Shown: positions 26,114-35,962 of the stretch, piece after piece
Position numbering within the stretch: the first letter of the stretch is position 1
How the letters are laid out: the number at the start of each line of letters is the position of its first letter
Source of the DNA: an uncultured Bacteroides sp.
GTDB taxonomy: Bacteria > Bacteroidota > Bacteroidia > Bacteroidales > Bacteroidaceae
Direction: 5' to 3'
DNA length: 64,000 nucleotides
Assembly: GCF_959029255.1 (NCBI RefSeq)
Contig: NZ_CAUFUE010000029.1
Coordinates: 1 to 64,000 of the forward strand
The notes under the pieces: generated by a model
The model's database searches: none
Told to the model about the DNA's origin: nothing
The model's input: the letters and a program-made list of their open reading frames with translations, nothing else
Position numbers and translations under genes: made by a program

Positions 26114-28864
26114 TCAGAAATTATAGCTTGCCCCTATCTCGAAGTTTGTTCCTTTTTTGTAGCGTTCCACTTCGATATTCTGTCCTGTTTTCGGTACATC
26201 CTGTTTGAAGATGATATCACGGTTCAGCAGGTCGTTTACTTGTGCCCTGATACTGAAGTGTTTGTTAAGGCTGTAGCCGACGTTGAAATTCAACGTGTGT
26301 ACGGCTTGTTGCTTCACGTCACCCAGGCCGGATATACCTACCGAATGGATGCGGCTGCCTTGAAGATTGTATAGCAAAGCGAGGTTCAGTTGCCGCTCTT
26401 CGCCGAAGCGGGGAGAGTAGGTGAGGTCTGCATTCACCAAAATGGGTGATGCGCCTTGCAACGAACGTTCCTTATTGGTATAGGCACCGCTTTCGGGCAG
26501 TTTTACGTTGGTGTACATGTAGCTGACATTGGCGCCCAGCCGCAGGTCTCGTACCAGTTGTTTGCGGAATTCCACCTCCACACCGCCTGCCATACCGTTG
26601 TCTGCATTGTGGAAGGAGTGTATCGTACTGCCACCGTTAAGCATCTGGGTACGTTCTATCGGCTTATCCAGATATTTGAAATAGCCGGTAAGGGAGAGCA
26701 TATCGCCATTCTTTTTGAAGAGTTCGTAGCGCAAATCAAAGTTGAGATTGTATCCGTTCTGTAGTTCCGCATTGCCACGTATCTGTGCCGAACCGTAGGA
26801 CTCCTGATAGAGGAACGGTGCCATTTCGATGAATGAGGGACGGGTAACGGTACGTGAAACGGAGAAGCGGATACTGTTTGCTTGGTTCACGGTATACCGA
26901 AGGTTTAGGGTGGGGAAGATGTCGTTTTTGTTCAGGTTGCGGCGCTTGGAGTATTTCTCTCCTCCGTCTGTGGCATATTTCACCCATTGTTTGCTTATTT
27001 CGTATCGTATTCCGAGGTTTACCAACATCGTCTCAATCGGGTAAAAGTCGGTAGACAGGTATCCGGCGTAGATGTCATTACCTGCTTTGTAACTTTCGTA
27101 GGGATACATATAGCGTCCTATGCCGATGTTCCCATTGACGATATTTTCCTGGTTAAGGAAGCCGTCCGTATCATAAATATCCGTGATAGTCGGTTTCAGT
27201 TTCCTTACGTCGTAGTAAAAGCGCGTACCTGCGTAGTCGCGGTTCTTGTCTTTGTAGTTAAAACCTGCTTTCACGAAGTTCCGTTCGTTCCACTTCCATG
27301 TCATGCCGAGATTGGCGTTCCATTCTTTTTCATTCAACTCGCCGAAATAGCGTGCGGTTTCTTGTTGGTTCAACGTGAATAAACTGAGGGAACCTTGGCT
27401 GTTCCTGATATACATCACTTGACGGCGGTCGGGCTCTTCACTGCCGGTTTTACCGTAAGAACCTCCCCAAGTCAGTTCCCATTGTTCACGCTTACCAAAG
27501 TTGTGTAAGCCGTTCAGTTGATGATTTTGGAGGGTGTAGATGTGGGTGATGTTGTTGCTGCCGGTTAGTTCGTAGCCTTCGGCATCATTGCCCTCCCGGT
27601 GCTGATAAGTATCACTGGCATTGCGGGCATAAAAGAAGGTATAACCGATGCGGTCGTGCTTGCGAAGTGTATAACCGAGATAACCCAGTGCTGCCAGCTT
27701 TAGTTCGTCCGTATAACCGTTGTAGTTGAAGTCATCCAAGGCGTTCCCGTTGGCTTCCAGGGTCTTATAGAATGCATTGTTCATAGTCTGGTGCCCGTTG
27801 CCTGCGCTGATGGAGGCAATGACACTCAGTGTCTGGTTGCTGATATTGAAATTCCTGCCGAGACCGATGTTGCCCCCAAATTCAGGTAGGGAGGTCTTCT
27901 TGTTGACGGCAAACGAGGTGTTGAATATGTCTTTGTTTTTTACGTATTCATTGAATTCCGTCTTGCTCATCTCCAGGGCTGCCCGGTCCATCGACGGGCT
28001 TTTGAAAAGAGTTCCATCACGGTCCATACGGTAGGAATCTTTACCTATCGTATTGAATTTCCCTCCGGTATTCAGGCTGATATTAAAGAAATTATCAGAT
28101 ACATTCTCTTTGGTACTGATGTCAATGTGCGCTCCCGAATAATCGGCAAAGGCACCGGCGTCATACACTTTACTCACTGTGATATTTTGTACGGTACTCG
28201 AGGGGAAAAGGTCGAGTGGAATAAGTTTATTATCCGGATTGGGCGAGGCGATAGGGAGTCCGTTCAGAGTGGTTGTACTGTATCTGTCGCCCAGTCCGCG
28301 AACAATCAACTGTCCGGCACTGGCAATGGAGATACCTGTTATCTTTTTTACGCCTTCCTCCACAGTGCTGATGCCTTTGATACTCATCTCCTTGGCTCCT
28401 AAGTTCTCGATGGCAAGCGTCGCTTTCTGCCGTTCCATTTGCAAGGCACGTTCACCTTCCAAATTCTTTCTGGCCACTACGGAGACTTCTCCCAGTGTCT
28501 GCGCGTCACTCTCCATCTCAAAGTTCAGGATGACCATTTCCTTGCCTACCTTTATACCGGTGACTTGGATATCCTTGTAACCTACGTAGCGTATTTCTAC
28601 GGCGTAAGTTCCGCTTTTTACGTCCAGTACATAATTGCCGTCAATGTCGGCTATCACCCCCAGTGCACTACCTGATATCTGTACGGTGGCTCCGGTCAGC
28701 GGCTCTTTAGTTTGTTTGTCGGTAATGGTTCCTTTGATAGTACCTGCCATGGCGGTCATTGCAGACAACGTCAGGAGTAAAATCAGAAAGAAAATCTTAC
28801 CTAAATCCAGTTTCTTACTCATCTCTTTAGTACGTTTCTTGATTAATACGTCTTTTAGTTTCAT
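26114..28864 (-). CDS. TonB-dependent receptor with carboxypeptidase-regulatory-like N-domain
   Basis: 916 residues from ATG 28864; an internal ATG at 28822 (MSKKLDLGKIFF) gives a more standard signal peptide and is a fair alternative. After the signal comes a CarboxypepD_reg-like domain (TIKGTITDKQTKEPLTGATV, ~42-130), then the plug (ITGISIASAGQLIVRGLGDR, YSTTTLNGLPIASPNPDN) and a 22-strand-type barrel ending in IGASYNF. It imports a ligand across the outer membrane using TonB energy. It lacks a SusD partner; the downstream beta-helix lipoprotein is the probable companion. Confidence 0.92.
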   Translation of the reverse strand: MKLKDVLIKKRTKEMSKKLDLGKIFFLILLLTLSAMTAMAGTIKGTITDKQTKEPLTGATVQISGSALGVIADIDGNYVLDVKSGTYAVEIRYVGYKDIQVTGIKVGKEMVILNFEMESDAQTLGEVSVVARKNLEGERALQMERQKATLAIENLGAKEMSIKGISTVEEGVKKITGISIASAGQLIVRGLGDRYSTTTLNGLPIASPNPDNKLIPLDLFPSSTVQNITVSKVYDAGAFADYSGAHIDISTKENVSDNFFNISLNTGGKFNTIGKDSYRMDRDGTLFKSPSMDRAALEMSKTEFNEYVKNKDIFNTSFAVNKKTSLPEFGGNIGLGRNFNISNQTLSVIASISAGNGHQTMNNAFYKTLEANGNALDDFNYNGYTDELKLAALGYLGYTLRKHDRIGYTFFYARNASDTYQHREGNDAEGYELTGSNNITHIYTLQNHQLNGLHNFGKREQWELTWGGSYGKTGSEEPDRRQVMYIRNSQGSLSLFTLNQQETARYFGELNEKEWNANLGMTWKWNERNFVKAGFNYKDKNRDYAGTRFYYDVRKLKPTITDIYDTDGFLNQENIVNGNIGIGRYMYPYESYKAGNDIYAGYLSTDFYPIETMLVNLGIRYEISKQWVKYATDGGEKYSKRRNLNKNDIFPTLNLRYTVNQANSIRFSVSRTVTRPSFIEMAPFLYQESYGSAQIRGNAELQNGYNLNFDLRYELFKKNGDMLSLTGYFKYLDKPIERTQMLNGGSTIHSFHNADNGMAGGVEVEFRKQLVRDLRLGANVSYMYTNVKLPESGAYTNKERSLQGASPILVNADLTYSPRFGEERQLNLALLYNLQGSRIHSVGISGLGDVKQQAVHTLNFNVGYSLNKHFSIRAQVNDLLNRDIIFKQDVPKTGQNIEVERYKKGTNFEIGASYNF

Positions 28865-29003
28865 TCATTTTTTTATCCGCTGCAAAGATGAGGCGATATT
28901 ATTACGTAAATAATACATACACTGTACGTTTCATTTTCATATTCGTTACACTTCTGTTACATACGCTCCTTGCCTGAAAGAGGAGTAAAAAAGGGTCTGA
29001 AAA

Positions 29004-29034
29004 CTTGTATATTATACTTTTATCTCTAATTTTG
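29004..29034 (+). promoter_or_regulatory. Promoter of the PAS/GAF kinase gene
   Basis: CTTG (29004-29007), 19 bp, TAATTTTG (29027-29034). Start near 29041, leader of ~17 nt before ATG 29058. Confidence 0.55.
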
Positions 29035-29057
29035 TACGTTAAACCAATTTAATAGAC

Positions 29058-31838
29058 ATGACTAATTCTTATCGTGATGATAATGAACGTTTTCGCAGCC
29101 TTTCGAACTTAGGACGAATAGGGTGGTGGGAGGCTGATTTCTCGAAAAGGGAATATCTTTGTTCTGAATACGTTTGTGACCTGCTCGGCTTGAAAGGGGA
29201 GACGCTGAGCTTTTTTGATTTCGGACAGATGATACGTGAAGATTACCGGGCACGTATCAGTCGCGAGTTTCTTTCGATTACGTATCTGGAAGTCTATGAG
29301 CAGACTTTTCCTATTTATTCTACGAAAGGAGTGGTTTGGGTAAATTCGCGCATGGGCAAGAAGGAATACATGCCGGATGGAACGCTGAAAGCTTTTGGCA
29401 TATTGCAGCGTGTGAAAGCTCCTGACAATGAAACGGAAAATGATAGTATGCGTAGAGTGAATGACTTGCTTTACAGGCAAAATTCCATTTCACATTCGTT
29501 GTTTCGTTTTCTCGAAGACGAAGATGTCAGTTCCGGTATCTACGAGATATTGAAGGATATTCTTGACTTCTTTCGTGGAGGACGGGTTTATATTTTCAAA
29601 TATGATGAGGACTATCAATATCAGGATTGCATCTATGAAGTTGTAGCACCAGGTGTACCGCCAGAACAGAAAATGCTTTATAAACTTCCTACTGAGGGGC
29701 TTCCTTGGTGGACTTCGCAAATCCTGTCAAAGAAACCGATTGTTTTGGAAACTTTGGGGCAGATACCTGAAACTGCGCAGAGGGAATTTGAGGTGTTGTC
29801 GAGGCAGAATATAAAGTCGCTAATGGTTACTCCCTTGGTGAATAACGACCGTGTGTGGGGATATATGGGGGTTGATTTGGTGGACCGTACGATGATGTGG
29901 TCTAATGAGGACTTCCAATGGTTGAGTTCCTTGGCGAATATTGTGAGTATCTGCATCGAGCTACGCAAGAATAAGGATGATGCCGTCCGTGAGCGCAGTT
30001 TCCTCAGCAACATGTTCCGTTATATGCCTTTGGGATATATACGTTTATCTATATTGAAGGATGCTCAAAACAAGCCTTGCGATTATTGCATAACAGATGC
30101 CAATCAGATTTTTGCAGACTTATTGGGTAGGCCTTTGCCGGAGTTTGTGGGAAAGACTGCTTCTTATTTTTATGGAAATCCTACTTACAGGCTGAATTAT
30201 CTGCTTGATGTCTTGGCAAACGGTTCTTACAAGTTGGAAGATATGAGCTTTGAACGTACTGGAAAGAGTTGCCGTGTCGTGATTTACTCTCCTGAGGAGG
30301 ATGAAGTGGTGGCGTTTTTCCTGGATACTACTGAGGCTACCCAAGCTCATCAGGCATTGGACCGTAGTGAGAAGTTGTTTAAGAATATCTTTGCCAACAT
30401 ACCTGCGGGTGTTGAAATCTATGATAAGAATGGATTCCTGGTGGATATCAACAATAAGGATATGGAGATATTCGGCTTGGAAGACAAGTCGGATGTTATC
30501 GGCATTGATTTGTTCTCCAATCCCAATTTGTCGCCTCAATTGATGGAGCGGATACGTACTGAAGATGTAGTCGATTTCCGTCTGGATTACTCTTTTGATG
30601 AGATTGACGGATATTATTCGTCCACCAGGGGGAATGTGATAAACCTGTATACCAAGATTAACAAGATATATGATAGCAAAGGTAACTTCACCGGGTATGC
30701 TATGATTAACATCGACAATACGGAGCGTATGGACGCTTTGAGCCGTATCTGTGACTTTGAGAACTTCTTTCTGCTTATTTCCGACTATGCCAAGGTGGGA
30801 TATGCCAAATTGAACTTGTTGGATAGAAGAGGATATGCCATTAAGCAGTGGTATAAGAATATGGGAGAAGATGAGCGGACTCCGTTGGCGGATGTAGTCG
30901 GTGTGTATGCCATGATGCATCCGGATGACAGGAGGAGAATGTTGGACTTCTTCCAGAAAGCCCGCATCGGCGAAGCGAAAGATTTCAGGGGAGAAATGCG
31001 CGTGCTGCGTCCGGGCACTAAGAATAAATGGAACTGGGTGCGTACCAATGTCGTAGTTAATCTTTTTGAGCCGGAGAACGGCATTATAGAACTTATCGGT
31101 GTGAACTATGACATTACGGAACTGAAAGAAACTGCCGCCAAACTGACGGAAGCCAAAGAGAAGGCTGAGGAGGCAGACCGATTGAAGAGTGCTTTCCTTG
31201 CCAATATGAGCCACGAAATTCGTACGCCATTGAATGCTATCGTTGGTTTTTCGAGTCTGCTAATGGCCGAAGGGGATGCCGAAGAACGAAAACAATACAT
31301 GGCGATAGTAGAAGAAAATAATGATTTGCTGCTGCAACTGATTTCCGATATTCTGGACTTGTCGAAGATTGAAGCCGGTACTTTCGATTTTGTAGAGAAG
31401 GAGCTGGATGTGAACTTGCTGTGCGAGGATATTGTATGCGCCATGCAGATGAAGGTTAATCCGGGAGTGGAACTAATCTTTGAACGCCATCTGCCGGAAT
31501 GCATGATTATAAGCGACCGTAACCGTCTGAACCAAGTTATTTCCAACTTTGTGAACAATGCCATCAAGTTTACCTCCGAAGGCAGCATTTGTATAGGCTA
31601 TGACCAAATTGATGAAAGTCATTTGCGTTTCTACGTGTCTGATACGGGTATCGGCATCGAACCTGAACAACGGACTGAGATTTTTGAACGCTTTGTCAAG
31701 CTAAACTCTTTTGTTCACGGAACCGGTTTAGGCTTGTCCATCAGCAAGAGTATCATCGAGCAAATGGGTGGTACGATTGGTGTGGACAGTGAACCGGGCA
31801 AGGGCTCTTGCTTCTGGTTTGTACTGCCGATAGCATAG
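29058..31838 (+). CDS. Soluble PAS-GAF sensor histidine kinase
   Basis: 926 residues, no signal peptide or membrane helix, so cytoplasmic. An N-terminal PAS-like domain (~15-115) is followed by GAF (~150-300, SLMVTPLVNNDRVWGYMGVD), a PAS (~320-430), another PAS (~440-560, FANIPAGVEIYDKNGFLVDI) and a PAS with PAC-like tail (~575-690). Then HisKA NMSHEIRTPLNAIVGF (His719) and HATPase with FVNNAIKFTSEG, DTGIGIEP and HGTGLGLSIS. No receiver domain. It lies 2 bp from a convergent paralogue of the same build minus one PAS domain. Confidence 0.9.
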   Translation: MTNSYRDDNERFRSLSNLGRIGWWEADFSKREYLCSEYVCDLLGLKGETLSFFDFGQMIREDYRARISREFLSITYLEVYEQTFPIYSTKGVVWVNSRMGKKEYMPDGTLKAFGILQRVKAPDNETENDSMRRVNDLLYRQNSISHSLFRFLEDEDVSSGIYEILKDILDFFRGGRVYIFKYDEDYQYQDCIYEVVAPGVPPEQKMLYKLPTEGLPWWTSQILSKKPIVLETLGQIPETAQREFEVLSRQNIKSLMVTPLVNNDRVWGYMGVDLVDRTMMWSNEDFQWLSSLANIVSICIELRKNKDDAVRERSFLSNMFRYMPLGYIRLSILKDAQNKPCDYCITDANQIFADLLGRPLPEFVGKTASYFYGNPTYRLNYLLDVLANGSYKLEDMSFERTGKSCRVVIYSPEEDEVVAFFLDTTEATQAHQALDRSEKLFKNIFANIPAGVEIYDKNGFLVDINNKDMEIFGLEDKSDVIGIDLFSNPNLSPQLMERIRTEDVVDFRLDYSFDEIDGYYSSTRGNVINLYTKINKIYDSKGNFTGYAMINIDNTERMDALSRICDFENFFLLISDYAKVGYAKLNLLDRRGYAIKQWYKNMGEDERTPLADVVGVYAMMHPDDRRRMLDFFQKARIGEAKDFRGEMRVLRPGTKNKWNWVRTNVVVNLFEPENGIIELIGVNYDITELKETAAKLTEAKEKAEEADRLKSAFLANMSHEIRTPLNAIVGFSSLLMAEGDAEERKQYMAIVEENNDLLLQLISDILDLSKIEAGTFDFVEKELDVNLLCEDIVCAMQMKVNPGVELIFERHLPECMIISDRNRLNQVISNFVNNAIKFTSEGSICIGYDQIDESHLRFYVSDTGIGIEPEQRTEIFERFVKLNSFVHGTGLGLSISKSIIEQMGGTIGVDSEPGKGSCFWFVLPIA

Positions 31839-31840
31839 AG

Positions 31841-34234
31841 TTATTGTTTGGGAATAGTAAACCAGAAACACGAGCCTTTTCCTTCTACGGAATCTACTCC
31901 TATCTGCCCTTTCATCTGCATTATGATGCTTTTGCTGATGGACAGTCCGAGTCCTGTGCCATGCACAAAGGTATTCAGCTTGACAAAGCGGCCGAAGATA
32001 TGCTCTACTTTATCGGCTGGAATGCCAATGCCTGTGTCGCGTACATAGAATTTCAGATGATTGTCGTCTATTTCCTGATAGCCGAGGGAAATGCTGCCTT
32101 CGGAGGTGAACTTGATGGCGTTATTGATGAAGTTCGTAATGACTTGCGTCAAGCGGTTCTTGTCTGCGATGATGACACACTGGGGTAGATATTCCTCAAA
32201 ACGTAATTCCACTTGTGAGGGGACTTTTATTTGCAGGGAGTTGATGATTTCGTTACACATCTGGTTGACGTCTATCTTGCCAATTACAAAGTCGAAAGTT
32301 CCGGCTTCTATTTTCGACAAGTCCAGAATATCGGAAATCAATTGTAACAGTAAGTCGTTGTTTTCTTCGATGATGCTTTGGTACTCCTGTTTTTCTGTCT
32401 TGTCTTCCGACTCTACCAGCATGCTGGAGAAACCTACGATGGCATTCAGCGGTGTACGTATCTCATGGCTCATATTGGCAAGGAAAGCACTCTTCAGGCG
32501 GTCTGCCGCTTCGGCCTTATCCCTGGCCTCTATCAACTTGAATTCGGCTTCCTTTAATTCGGTGATGTCATAGTTTACGCAGGTCATATCAATTACCCCG
32601 TCTTCGGGACGGAAATCCCTTACCATGACGTTCACGCGTGTCCAGGTGTAATGCCCGCCTTCGCGCAAGATGCGTGCATCATGACGCAGGTGGGTGCTTT
32701 CCCGGTTCAACACCTGTTCGAAGAAAGCAAGGATGACTTTCCGGTCTTCAGGATGGAAGTGGGCGTGTATCCTGATGATTTGGGTCAACGGGGTGCCTTC
32801 TTTTTCACCCTCATTCCGATACCAGCTGTTCATGGCATACCCGTCTCTTGTCATGGCGTTGAAACGGGCATAGCCTACTTTGGCATAATCGCCCACGAGC
32901 ATAAAGTTCTCTTCAAACTCCTGTATCTTGATGTAAGCGTTGTTGGTTTCTGTATTATCGATGTTGGCAACCAGGATGTTCTCCAGTTTGCCAACATGGT
33001 TAAATATAGGAATTGCTTTGGCTATCAGGTCTATGCTTCCTTTACGGGTTGTTTGGTAATATCCGCCGATTTGGTCGAAGTCATATTTAAGGGAGTAGTC
33101 CATTGCTTTGCCTTGTTTCAACATCTCTTTCCACTCGTCGGACATAATAGGGTTGTTGTACATATTGATTCCTACTATATCTTCTTTGCTCTCCAATCCG
33201 AATATTTCCAAATCCTTTTCGTTGATATCAAGCAGTATGCCGTTGCGGTCATAAAGCTCGATGCCTACCGGAATATTCTGATAGATATCATGGAAATACT
33301 TCTTCTCCAGGCTGGCAATTTCTTCGGCCTTGCGCAGCTCCATGCAGATGCTGATGATATTGGCGAGTGAAGAGAACCATAAGTAATCTTCATTGTTCCA
33401 CTCGCGGAATTCGCGGATAGTTTCGATGCTTAGGTATCCCCAGATACCTCGTTTGGAGGTAACCGGCACTGCCATGACTGATTTTACTCCGATACCGGTG
33501 AGGGTTTTTCTTTCTTCCCTCGCTTCATCGGGTATCTCATTGGTATCAAAGAATATAATCGGATTGCCGGAAAGTATCTGGTTGTTCCACCAAACATTGG
33601 TTCTTAGTATTTTGGATTGGCCTTTCCACATGGGAGGTAATTCGGGCGATAATATTTCGTATGTGCAATGTTGCATATTACCGGCGTGGTCGAATTCGAC
33701 GATATAGGTACGATCGCCATGGAAGTAATGAAGGATATCACTAAGGATTTTATTGATAACTTCCGTTGTATTATCCGAATGAAGAAAGTCCAGCAATGAG
33801 CGTGAAACGCCATTGAGTTGGTAAAGGAGTTCATTCAATCGGTTCACCGCTTGTTCGGGTGCGTTCATGCGTTGGCGGGAGATGCATTGCAGGGTGCCGA
33901 AAACACGGGTATGGCCTTCTTCTGTAATTCTTTTTTCCCCGACTTTAGTGCTCACCCATATAACACCATACTTGGTTTGCATCGGAAAGACTTGCTCATA
34001 GACGTCCAACATTTTGAAAGTACGGAATTCGGCGCGTATCCTTTCCCGGTGTTCTTCACATATCAAGTTCCCGAATTCTTCGAAAGAAATAACGTCCCCT
34101 TCCAAGTTAAATAAATCTATCAGGAAATCGGAGCAGTAATATACTCCTTCATTGAAATCGGCTTCCCACCAGCCTAAACGAGCTATTGTGATAGATTTCT
34201 GTAATCTGGATATCTCTTCTTCGGATAACTTCAT
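31841..34234 (-). CDS. Soluble PAS-GAF sensor histidine kinase, paralogue
   Basis: 797 residues, cytoplasmic. Order: PAS-like (~10-110), GAF (~145-290, SVMAVPVTSKRGIWGYLSIE), PAS (~305-430, YQNIPVGIELYDRNGILLDI), PAS (~445-560), HisKA NMSHEIRTPLNAIVGF (His590), HATPase (FINNAIKFTSEG, DTGIGIPAD, HGTGLGLSIS). Its kinase core is nearly colinear with the neighbour at 29058-31838; the 129-residue size difference corresponds to the PAS present only there. The two genes meet stop to stop with 2 bp between. Confidence 0.9.
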   Translation of the reverse strand: MKLSEEEISRLQKSITIARLGWWEADFNEGVYYCSDFLIDLFNLEGDVISFEEFGNLICEEHRERIRAEFRTFKMLDVYEQVFPMQTKYGVIWVSTKVGEKRITEEGHTRVFGTLQCISRQRMNAPEQAVNRLNELLYQLNGVSRSLLDFLHSDNTTEVINKILSDILHYFHGDRTYIVEFDHAGNMQHCTYEILSPELPPMWKGQSKILRTNVWWNNQILSGNPIIFFDTNEIPDEAREERKTLTGIGVKSVMAVPVTSKRGIWGYLSIETIREFREWNNEDYLWFSSLANIISICMELRKAEEIASLEKKYFHDIYQNIPVGIELYDRNGILLDINEKDLEIFGLESKEDIVGINMYNNPIMSDEWKEMLKQGKAMDYSLKYDFDQIGGYYQTTRKGSIDLIAKAIPIFNHVGKLENILVANIDNTETNNAYIKIQEFEENFMLVGDYAKVGYARFNAMTRDGYAMNSWYRNEGEKEGTPLTQIIRIHAHFHPEDRKVILAFFEQVLNRESTHLRHDARILREGGHYTWTRVNVMVRDFRPEDGVIDMTCVNYDITELKEAEFKLIEARDKAEAADRLKSAFLANMSHEIRTPLNAIVGFSSMLVESEDKTEKQEYQSIIEENNDLLLQLISDILDLSKIEAGTFDFVIGKIDVNQMCNEIINSLQIKVPSQVELRFEEYLPQCVIIADKNRLTQVITNFINNAIKFTSEGSISLGYQEIDDNHLKFYVRDTGIGIPADKVEHIFGRFVKLNTFVHGTGLGLSISKSIIMQMKGQIGVDSVEGKGSCFWFTIPKQ

Positions 34235-34331
34235 GCTTTGCGATATTTCGGTTTAAAGGCGCAATATAAGCAATAATATTGTTATTTTGTTCTGTAGGAC
34301 AATAATTTGTGACATGGGAAAGGGGGGAAAG

Positions 34332-34370
34332 ATAAGGCGGATAAACCAAATATAGATTTATCCGCCTTAT
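34332..34370 (-). terminator. Terminator-like hairpin after the nuo operon
   Basis: ATAAGGCGGATAAA (34332-34345) pairs perfectly with TTTATCCGCCTTAT (34357-34370), 11-nt loop, 23 bp beyond the nuoN stop on its transcribed side. The T-tract is short (CTTTCC). Confidence 0.65.
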
Positions 34371-34392
34371 TTTAGTAAAGAAATCAGCTTGA

Positions 34393-35832
34393 TTACATTC
34401 CGAATGAAAACTTGTCGATGGATTGATAAACTACACTGGCAATGCTCAGCACCACGATACCCAATGTGCAGATGACGAGGCTGGCACGGGTATAGTTATC
34501 ACTACGGAAAGTGGCAATCGGCTCATCACTTTTGTTGATATACATCGCTTTTACAATTTTCAGATAGTAATAGAGTGACAATATCGTATTGACCAAGGCA
34601 ATGAATACCAACAGATGGAAACCGCTGTGGAAAGCAGCCGCAAAGATGAAGAACTTCGAGAAGAAGCCTGCAAACGGAGGGATACCCGCTAGTGAGAACA
34701 GCGCCAGCGTCATGAGGAACGCCAACTTAGGATTGGTGCTGTACAATCCATTATAATCTTCCAGCGTGAATTTATTCGCACGCAGGGCGACGATGGTGAT
34801 TACGGTGAACACCGCCAGATTGGCAAACAGGTAAATCAATACATAGTAAACCAGCGAAGCCATACCTTGCGAAGTACCACTGATAACGCCCAACATGATG
34901 TATCCGGCTTGTGAGATGCTGGAGAATGCCATCAGTCGTTTCAGGTTTTCCTGTCTCAGCGCAAAGAGGTTGGCAAGTGTGATGGAAGCGATGATGACCC
35001 AATAGAGCACCTCTTGCCATTGGTCTACCATCGGGGCAAAAACCTTGAACAGGATAGTCATCAGCACGAAAGCGGCGGAGCCTTTGGAGATTACGCTCAA
35101 ATAGGCTGTAACCGTACTGGGCGCTCCTTCGTAAACGTCTGCCGTCCAAAGGTGGAAGGGAACGAGAGAAATCTTGAAACCCATGCCCGAGAAGAAGAAT
35201 ACGAATGCCATAATCTGCATCGGATTGCCATCGATATGGGCAGGGATATCGGCAAAGTATAGCGTGCCTACCGTCCCGTAAATCAGCGAAAGTCCGTACA
35301 GCAACAGACCGCTTGAGAACAGTGCGGTAAGAATATACTTGGCGCCTGCCTCGGCAGAGTGGTGGCGGTACTTATCGAAAGCTACGAGCGCAGCCATCGG
35401 GATACTTGCCATTTCCAGTCCGATGAAGAACATCAGGAAGTGTCCGGCGGAAATCATGAAGTACATACCCAGCAGTGTGGAGAGTGTCAGCACATAGAAC
35501 TCGCCTTGCTTGATGGCGGTGTCGGGACGGCGCATCCATTCGTGTGCCATCAGGAAAACTATAAGTGTACCTACGCTGAGGATGGATTTTACAATACTTT
35601 GTATCGGTGTGTTGTGATACATGCCGCCGAATGCGTCTTCCACCGGACCGGGGACGATGGTGATGAGTGTGTGGATGGCGAGCAGCACAACGGGGAGCAT
35701 TGTATTCAGCACCGGTTTACCGTTGCTTTTGTGCGCATCCGGACTCATAAAGAGGTCGGCAACGAAGAGTATGATGATAACCAGTATCAATGATAGCTCT
35801 TCTTTCATCAATAGGAATTGGGAATAATCCAT
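34393..35832 (-). CDS. nuoN: Complex I proton-pumping subunit N
   Basis: 479 residues with ~14 membrane helices; antiporter-like family. Signatures: ISAGHFLMFFIGLEMASIPM, the Lys-bearing PFHLWTADVYEGAP and SLAGIPPFAGFFSKFF. Last gene of the nuo operon, separated from nuoM by a repeat-rich spacer. Forms one of the three antiporter-like proton channels of the membrane arm. Confidence 0.95.
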   Translation of the reverse strand: MDYSQFLLMKEELSLILVIIILFVADLFMSPDAHKSNGKPVLNTMLPVVLLAIHTLITIVPGPVEDAFGGMYHNTPIQSIVKSILSVGTLIVFLMAHEWMRRPDTAIKQGEFYVLTLSTLLGMYFMISAGHFLMFFIGLEMASIPMAALVAFDKYRHHSAEAGAKYILTALFSSGLLLYGLSLIYGTVGTLYFADIPAHIDGNPMQIMAFVFFFSGMGFKISLVPFHLWTADVYEGAPSTVTAYLSVISKGSAAFVLMTILFKVFAPMVDQWQEVLYWVIIASITLANLFALRQENLKRLMAFSSISQAGYIMLGVISGTSQGMASLVYYVLIYLFANLAVFTVITIVALRANKFTLEDYNGLYSTNPKLAFLMTLALFSLAGIPPFAGFFSKFFIFAAAFHSGFHLLVFIALVNTILSLYYYLKIVKAMYINKSDEPIATFRSDNYTRASLVICTLGIVVLSIASVVYQSIDKFSFGM

Positions 35833-35839
35833 GTTTAAT

Positions 35840-35962
35840 GATTTATGATTTATAATTTATGATTTATAATTTGTTGTTTATGATTTGCGGATTAAGATTT
35901 ATGGAGTGTGCAATATAAGCGGTATGCATAATCCATAAATCATAAATCTTAAATCATAAATC
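35840..35962. repeat. Inverted AT-rich repeat spacer, nuoM/nuoN
   Basis: Arms of 32 bp (35840-35871 and 35931-35962) built from GATTTATGATTTA units are complementary at 27 of 32 positions. The right arm contains the nuoM stop codon (35949-35951), so the last NuoM residues (RFMI) are repeat-encoded. Confidence 0.8.

Noticed and set aside
30120..31214. 364-codon minus-strand frame opposite the PAS-GAF kinase
   Set aside because: Antisense shadow with no recognisable domain.
35840..35962. Intrinsic terminator between nuoM and nuoN
   Set aside because: The arms are AT-only, widely spaced and contain the nuoM stop; termination there would cut nuoN from its operon.
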